Shown here: one piece after another, positions 59,155 to 64,000 of the stretch | Layout: each line of letters opens with the position of its first letter | Numbering within the stretch: position 1 is the stretch's first letter | Assembly (NCBI RefSeq): GCF_000744655.1 | Contig: NZ_JQMJ01000001.1 | Span: 1 to 64,000, forward strand | DNA length: 64,000 bases | Direction of reading: 5' to 3' | DNA from: Streptacidiphilus rugosus AM-16 | Lineage (GTDB): Bacteria > Actinomycetota > Actinomycetes > Streptomycetales > Streptomycetaceae | The notes under the pieces: model-generated | What the model was told of the DNA's origin: nothing | The model's database searches: none | The model's input: the letters and a program-made list of their open reading frames with translations, nothing else | Translations under genes and position numbers: made by a program

Positions 59155-59438
59155 CAACCAACCGCGTGTCCACCTTCACGGGCGAAGGCCCTACGTCCCT
59201 TCGTGCAGTCGTGTCCGTGTTCAATCATGAGGCTTCAGCTTCACCCACCCCGGTGGGTGCTCGTCCCAGCCCCTCGCTCCTTCTCGAAGCGTTGGGGGTG
59301 ACGTGCGGACGGCGACTATATGACCGCTGAACGGCGCCCTCGCCGGATGGCCAACATCCCGGCACCAAGGACTGCCCGCGGCGTTAGGGTCTCCGTGACA
59401 GGCCATACGGCATGCTGCGCCTCTGGGGGGAAAACAGT

Positions 59439-61832
59439 ATGGGAGCGCGGAAGCAGCTGGCGGAGCTGCTCAGCGACGCACAGCGGCGCGGGGACTTCAG
59501 CACCCGTATTGAGATGCCGGCCCGCGTGCTGCACATCGAGGTCGACGGGGTGGGGGAACTGCCGCTGCCGCTGCGTGCCCCGGTCACCAAGAAACTGATC
59601 GCGCAGGCCCGGCAGGCATCTTTCGGCCGGGGCGAGCGGACCCTGTCCGACACCAGCGTCCGCGACACCTGGGAGATCACTCCGGACCGCATCACGCTCG
59701 GCGGCATTGACTGGGACCGCACCCTGGACGTCGTTCTCGATGGTGTCCGTACTGCGCTGGGCCTGCCGCCCACCACCGTCCTGCGTGCCGAGCCGCACGC
59801 ACTGCTCGTCTACAGCACGGGCCAGTTCTTCCTGCCGCACCAAGACTCCGAGAAGGACGACTCTATGGTGGGCACCCTGGTCGTCTCGCTGCCCTCGCAC
59901 CACACCGGCGGCGAACTCGTCGTCTCGCACGCCGGCCGCAGCGTCGTCCACCAGGCGTCGCGGGAGAAGCTGACCTTCACCGCCTTCTACGCGGACTGCC
60001 TGCACGAGGTCAAGCCCGTCAAGTCCGGCTACCGCGTCACCCTCACCATGAACCTCCTCGCTGAACGCATCCGCCCGTCTGGCGAAGACGGCGGGGACTC
60101 GGTCGCCGACCTGGCTCACTGCCTGACCGAACACTTCACCGAGCCGGCCGAAGAGCGCTACGCCTACGGCCGGCAGAAGGCCGCGCCACCGAACCGCCTC
60201 GTGTACCTCCTCGACCACGAGTACACCCAGCGCGGCCTGGACTGGGATCGCCTCAAGGGAGCCGACGCCACCCGCACCACCCTGCTCCGCCAGGCCGCCG
60301 CAGAGGCGGATTGCGAAGGGGTCCTCGCGTTGGCTGAGGTGAAGGAGACCTGGGACGCGCATGAGCCGTACGATCGCTACGACTACTACGGCGAGGTCGA
60401 GCACTACGACGACTGTGAGGACGAGGAGTGCGAGGGTGAATGCCTCCTGGACCCCGACGGGGAACCCGGTGCCGAACGGCCTCGCAGCGGCGACTTCTCC
60501 ACCTACGAACTGAACGAGCTGATCGACGACGAGATCACGCTGAGCTGGTGGACCCGCCCGGACGGCACCGGCGGCGAGCAGATCAACCTGCCCGTCGCGT
60601 ACTCCGAGGTGTGCGCCACCACCGAGAACAAGGACCTGACGCCCTACCAGTCCGAGTACGAGGGCTACATGGGCAACTACGGCAACACGCTCGACCGCTG
60701 GTACCGGCGGGCCGCCGTGGTCTTGTGGCCTCGGCAGCGGTCGTTCACGGCCCGCGCCGAGGCCGGCTCCGAGGGCGCACTGCGGGAACTTCAGGACCAC
60801 CTGGACGCCGGGAACCTCGACCAGGCGCGCACGCTCGCCCGGTCGCTCGCCCCGTTCTGGAAACACCACGGTTCGGGCGAGGTGGCCGCGTCACTCTTCG
60901 CCGCCGCCCTGCCCGTCGCGGTGGGACTGCGGGAAGCGGACACCGCCACGATGCTCCTCGCGCCTTTCGGGGTGGAGTCTCTGAGCGAGCGGCACGCCCC
61001 GGGTCTCGCGGCAGCGGCCGCGCGGTACGGAAGAACATGGGCGCGCGGGGCCGTCAGCTGCTGGTTCGCCACGGTTGGCGCGTGCACATGGACGGACCGC
61101 GCGGCGTGGCTCGAATCGCTGCCCGGCCTGTGCACCGCGCTGCGGGCCGCCGACGGCGATGGGGAGGCGATGGCCTCGCCGCTGGCCGAGGGCGCCTGGC
61201 AAGCAGTGGGGCAACAGATCACCAGCTGGCTCGGCGTCGGCCGCGAGACGGAGCGCCGCACAGGTTTGGAGGGGCTCGGCGCATCACTGGCCCGCGTCCT
61301 GCAGGCGGCAGGGCCCGAGACCGCCGGCACCATCGCCGCCATTCTGTGCGGCCTGCCGGACACCGTCCTGGAATGCCTGCTCCCCGCTCTGCGCACAGCG
61401 GCCCTCCATCAGGCGACCATGCGCGAGAGCGCACCTGCCGCCCGCGCCTTCCAGACCCTCGCCGACCACTGCGAGGACCGGCTCGTCGCGGCACTGACCC
61501 GCCCCGTACGCGCGGCCGACGACTGGTCTCTCACCCCGGCCGGGACATGCCGGACTGGCTGCGGACTCTGCCTCGACTTGGACGCTTTCCTCACCTCCCG
61601 TACCCGCCAGGTCATGGAGTGGCCGCTCGCGAAGGACGGACGCCGCCACCTCCACAACCGCATCGACCAGGCCGGCCTGCCCGTCTCTCACACCACCCGG
61701 CGCCAGGGACGCCCCTACGTCCTGGTCCTGACCAAGACCAAAACCGTCTTCACCCGCGAACAGGCGACCCGCGCCCGCGCCGAGACCGACCTGGCGTGGC
61801 TGCGGGACAAATGGGCCCGGTCGCGCGGCTGA
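59439..61832 (+). CDS. Large 2OG-Fe(II) oxygenase-domain protein
   Basis: ATG 59439 follows a G6 run at 59426-59431. The 797-residue product has a prolyl-4-hydroxylase-type dioxygenase domain near residues 100-210: FFLPHQDSEKDDSMVGTLVV (iron ligands His134, Asp136), HTGGELVVSH, then CLHEVKPVKSGYRVTLTMNL (His189, 2OG-binding Arg199). An acidic insert (YDRYDYYGEVEHYDDCEDEE) and about 400 helical residues of unknown fold follow. A Cys cluster CRTGCGLCLDLD lies near the end. Large proteins of this plan occur sporadically in actinomycetes; the substrate is unknown but a macromolecule is likely. Confidence 0.72.
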   Translation: MGARKQLAELLSDAQRRGDFSTRIEMPARVLHIEVDGVGELPLPLRAPVTKKLIAQARQASFGRGERTLSDTSVRDTWEITPDRITLGGIDWDRTLDVVLDGVRTALGLPPTTVLRAEPHALLVYSTGQFFLPHQDSEKDDSMVGTLVVSLPSHHTGGELVVSHAGRSVVHQASREKLTFTAFYADCLHEVKPVKSGYRVTLTMNLLAERIRPSGEDGGDSVADLAHCLTEHFTEPAEERYAYGRQKAAPPNRLVYLLDHEYTQRGLDWDRLKGADATRTTLLRQAAAEADCEGVLALAEVKETWDAHEPYDRYDYYGEVEHYDDCEDEECEGECLLDPDGEPGAERPRSGDFSTYELNELIDDEITLSWWTRPDGTGGEQINLPVAYSEVCATTENKDLTPYQSEYEGYMGNYGNTLDRWYRRAAVVLWPRQRSFTARAEAGSEGALRELQDHLDAGNLDQARTLARSLAPFWKHHGSGEVAASLFAAALPVAVGLREADTATMLLAPFGVESLSERHAPGLAAAAARYGRTWARGAVSCWFATVGACTWTDRAAWLESLPGLCTALRAADGDGEAMASPLAEGAWQAVGQQITSWLGVGRETERRTGLEGLGASLARVLQAAGPETAGTIAAILCGLPDTVLECLLPALRTAALHQATMRESAPAARAFQTLADHCEDRLVAALTRPVRAADDWSLTPAGTCRTGCGLCLDLDAFLTSRTRQVMEWPLAKDGRRHLHNRIDQAGLPVSHTTRRQGRPYVLVLTKTKTVFTREQATRARAETDLAWLRDKWARSRG

Positions 61833-62099
61833 GGGTGGCTGTTGATGTCAGGGCGAAAGTCTTGGCCCGCCAAAATTCGCGGCAGGCTCGACAGATCACG
61901 GTGGCCGTCAAGGCTGCCTGACCTTGCAGTACTTGATCCGCGTTACTTCGGGACGAACAAGAACCCACATTGTGACCCTCCGCCCGGCCGGTGATTGTCT
62001 CCTCCAGAAGGAGTCGATCACCACACCCGGTCTCGGAAGGAGCATCAACTCCGACCCTGTCAAACCCCGCTCACCAGAGAGAACGAAGTTGGGACACGC
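61833..62099. other. Intergenic, no gene seen
   Basis: Lower-GC sequence with no supported ORF. It separates the oxygenase gene from the convergent Uma2 remnant. Confidence 0.4.
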
Positions 62100-62380
62100 T
62101 CAATAGGGGAGCAATTCGGACGTGTCGAGGGCGAAGTTGAAGGGGGCCGGGACATGGATCTTCTGGCCGAAATCGGCGTCTTCCCGCATGCGGTAGCGGT
62201 TTCCGTCGATCTCCTGAAACAAAGTCGCTGTTTTCTGCTGAGCATCCACGATCAGGTACAGCGGGATACCCATGAGGGGGTAGTCCCTGAGCTTTCCGGT
62301 CCAATCGTTCTCCGGGTTGGACGGGGACACGACTTCCACGGCGATCAGTGCGAGATCTGCGGGCGTGGTGTTCCTTCCGG
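62100..62380 (-). pseudogene. Uma2-family (DUF820) endonuclease, 5'-truncated
   Basis: The frame reads PADLALIAVEVVSPSNPEND, GKLRDYPLMGIPLYLIVDAQ and QKTATLFQEIDGNRYRM, ending LDTSELLPY. The EVVSPSN box and the following IPLYLIVD belong to the PD-(D/E)XK core of Uma2 proteins. The upstream half is replaced by the ISAs1 copy at 62381. Confidence 0.78.
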
Positions 62381-63167
62381 CAGGGCCCCGGAGTGTTCCG
62401 GGAATGTCCGGTTTGATCATGTGATGCCGTGGAGTCGCAGGACGGCGATGGGGTTGGTGTGGGCGCGTCTGGCGCTGGCGGCGTCGACCCAGCCGAGGGT
62501 GCGGAGGGTGCCGCGGACGATGTCGCCGAGGACGGCCATGACGGCGGGTGTGTTGCGGGTGCGGATGGTGCGGGCGTCCTCGCCGAAGATGACGTCGCGG
62601 ACCCGGTGGACGCTGTTCTCGATCGTCCAGTGGCCGCGGGCCCAGGTGGCGAGCTCCTCGGGGCTCGCCTGCTCGGCGGGCAGGTCGGTGACGGCGTAGA
62701 CGACCTCCTCGCTCCACTTCTTCGCTCCGAGCAGGCGGCGCCGGCGACGGATGCGGACGACCTGGCGGGCGTGGGGGAACAGGGGTCCGTTCGCGGAGGC
62801 GACCTGGAGTTCGCGGATCTCCTCGCGGCCGTGACCGTGCTCGCTGGTGCGGTGCAGGACCGGGATCTGCTTCCAGGGAAGGGACTTGAGCTGCCGGGCG
62901 AGGTTCTTCTGGTTCCCCTTCACGCTCAGCAGGTAGTGGGCGCCGCGCTCTTCGACGAGGTAGCGGGCGTGCTCGCGCTGGGCATGCAGGGCGTCGAGGG
63001 TGACCACGGCGTCTTCCAGTTCCTCGTCGGGGATCTGTTCCATCAGGGCTGGAACTCGGGGATCTAACCCGAAAGTAGGGCCATGCCATCGCGCGGCGGC
63101 CCTGCTGGCTTCGCCGGGGCCCCGTGTGGCAGTGGGCCTCAGCCGGCCGCCGTGCGCGGACTGATGG
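62381..63167 (-). mobile_element. ISAs1-like element fragment, copy 2 (787 bp)
   Basis: Direct repeat of 47458-48244 with only scattered substitutions and exactly the same two end points. Left neighbour is the Uma2 remnant, right neighbour the IS110 element. Confidence 0.72.
62417..63073 (-). pseudogene. ISAs1-family transposase, N-terminally truncated, copy 2
   Basis: Same residues as copy 1 with a few substitutions (for example PEELATW for PEEIATW, GWVDAAS for GWVNAAS). The frame is fused by read-through to the IS110 fragment upstream, which has no biological meaning. Inactive for lack of the N-terminal domain. Confidence 0.8.
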
Positions 63168-63844
63168 TGACGTCGTGCCCGAGGGCTTCCAACTGGCGGA
63201 TGAGCCCGCGGGTGCGGGTGGCCTTGTCCGTCAGGCGCTGGTGGTAGTCGGCCCCGAGGTCGTGGAAGCGGGCTTGGGGATCGCCCGAGGAGGTGCCAGA
63301 CGATGACGAGCATAGATCGTGCCACCGCAACCAGGGCCTTGCCGTGCCCTCGGCGTCTGACGAGTCGTTTGTAGCGGGCCCCGAGGAAGGTGTCGGTGCG
63401 TGCGGCTGCCATTGCCGCTTCACCGAGAACGGCCTTGAGCCAGGGGTTGCCCTGACCGGTGCCGCCCGGGAAGGTCTTTCCTGCCGACTGGATGGTGCGC
63501 GGTGAGAGCTTCGCCCACGAGACCAGGTGGCCCGGAGTGGGGAAGACGCTCGTGTCGAGTCCGATCTCCGCGAGGATGATCTGCGCGGTGATCGCGCCGA
63601 TGCCCGGGATCTCGTCCAGCCGCTCCGCCGGAGTGAGAGCGCCACCGACCGAAGCTGGCCTCTTGGCGTCGAGGTCCGCCTGTGGCCCTGACAGCTGTGT
63701 TAGAGACGTCTCGATGTGCCGTGTCAGGTCGTCGATCTGGCTCTGCGCGTGGTCGATCGCCCCAAGCAGGGTGCCCAATACGTGACTGGATAGGTGCCCG
63801 ACCGGGTCTGAGTTGATCTTCTGGTGCTTGACCGCGAAGATCAC
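63139..63844 (-). pseudogene. IS110-family transposase, C-terminal domain, frameshifted
   Basis: The first frame (from 63844) holds the transposase_20 domain: LDEIPGIGAITAQIILAEIG, FPTPGHLVSWAKLSPRTIQS, AGKTFPGGTGQGNPWLKAVL, RLVRRRGHGKALVAVARSML, VIVWHLL. Homology then moves to the next frame at about 63290 (DPQARFHDLGADYHQRLTDK, LIRQLEALGHDVTISPRTAA), ending at 63139. The N-terminal DEDD RuvC-like domain is absent upstream of 63844. Confidence 0.78.
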
Positions 63845-63850
63845 GGGCTG

Positions 63851-64000
63851 TGCCTGCCGAATCCACGCTGCCGACCTACGAGGAGATGTCCTCGCTGGTC
63901 GTCGAGCTCAGCGGCAGGTTGGAAAGGGCCCTCGACGAGCTGGCTGGTGTCCGCACGGAGCTGGTGGAGGCGAAGGCCCGGATCTTGGACCTGGAGGTCC
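63851..64000 (+). CDS. N-terminal coiled-coil ORF, perhaps IS66-type transposase (runs off right edge)
   Basis: From GTG 63851 or ATG 63887 the frame reads TYEEMSSLVVELSGRLERAL, DELAGVRTELVEAKARILDL and is still open at the edge. The heptad-rich 'L...L..AR.RI.EL' start is typical of IS66 transposases before their SSKPPS box, which would lie outside the window. Confidence 0.5.

Larger units (their letters stand above)
57836..59191 (+). mobile_element. IS3-family insertion sequence, apparently intact
   Basis: Terminal inverted repeats of about 27 bp: GGGCCTTCGCCC at 57836-57847 and its complement at 59180-59191 are perfect, and GGTGGACACG is also shared after a 5-base variable part. The element is 1356 bp long, with orfA and orfB overlapping by GTGA. 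I see no target-site duplication. Confidence 0.8.

Noticed and set aside
62417-63844. 475-codon ORF as one transposase
   Set aside because: It is a chance read-through joining an IS110 C-terminal domain to an ISAs1 C-terminal domain with a frameshifted link.
1-64000. tRNA, rRNA and riboswitch genes
   Set aside because: I looked for conserved rRNA stretches, tRNA T-arm and CCA patterns and common riboswitch cores by eye and saw none I could support.

Overview
The window is high-GC actinomycete DNA, most likely from Streptomyces or a close relative. The reasons are very GC-rich third codon positions, many GTG starts with GTGA or ATGA overlaps, an XRE-TPR regulator, a HutC-type GntR regulator, a chaplin-like secreted peptide, DUF2637 (SpdB2-like) fragments and a LysM-BTAD protein. 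No rRNA, tRNA or core housekeeping block was seen. The gene content fits a conjugative plasmid or a large genomic island. No phage-type integrase and no FtsK-like TraB were found.

Region 1 (1-12,960) starts with the end of a GNAT acetyltransferase and two small accessory genes, one with an SSB-like OB-fold. A compact biosynthetic locus follows. MurF-like ligase (3506-4879, +) faces a tightly packed minus-strand operon (9976 down to 4955): HPr-kinase-like P-loop kinase, PEP-mutase homologue, phosphonopyruvate-decarboxylase-type alpha and beta subunits, a BioD/DUF1611-like P-loop protein and a TauD/clavaminate-synthase-like Fe/2OG enzyme. A divergent XRE-TPR gene, a HAD phosphatase and a GntR regulator with a double CTAGTNNACTAG operator complete it. 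I read this as a cryptic phosphonate pathway. Two key motifs are unusual: the PEP mutase has EDS instead of EDK in its signature, and the 2OG enzyme has HSG instead of HxE/D, the arrangement seen in Fe/2OG halogenases.

Region 2 (12,960-25,590) holds small tandemly duplicated genes with duplicated terminators, a repeat-HTH protein, and a minus-strand replication/transfer operon (RepA-like HTH protein, replication-relaxation protein, TraD/TcpA-like coupling ATPase). Next to it is a 1.93-kb unit bounded by 70-bp inverted repeats and carrying only a TPR gene. A membrane protein and two secreted proteins follow. A 19-bp composite repeat, GGTKACC-N5-GGTGACC, lies upstream of several of these transcription units and of the large operon below.

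Region 3 (25,590-47,040) is one long co-directional array with mostly overlapping starts and stops. It joins a conjugative type IV secretion set (TcpC-, TcpE-, VirB4- and TrbL-like proteins and a transglycosylase/NlpC-P60 hydrolase) to a complete Tad/Flp pilus set (CpaB-, TadZ-, TadA-, TadB- and TadC-like proteins, pilin, TadE/F/G). It ends with a 1112-residue membrane LysM-BTAD protein and a terminator. The TadZ-like gene carries a +1 frameshift at an A5 run.

Region 4 (47,040-64,000) is a graveyard of mobile elements: two 787-bp ISAs1 copies, group II intron RT, IS3, IS6, IS110, ISL3, a frameshifted serine resolvase next to a 90-bp near-perfect palindrome, and perhaps IS66. Between them lie a LAL-type LuxR regulator, a chaplin-like peptide, a giant 2OG oxygenase and a decayed Uma2 gene. 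A second, diverged copy of the LysM-BTAD 3' end, terminator and DUF2637 arrangement shows that a related transfer locus once lay here.
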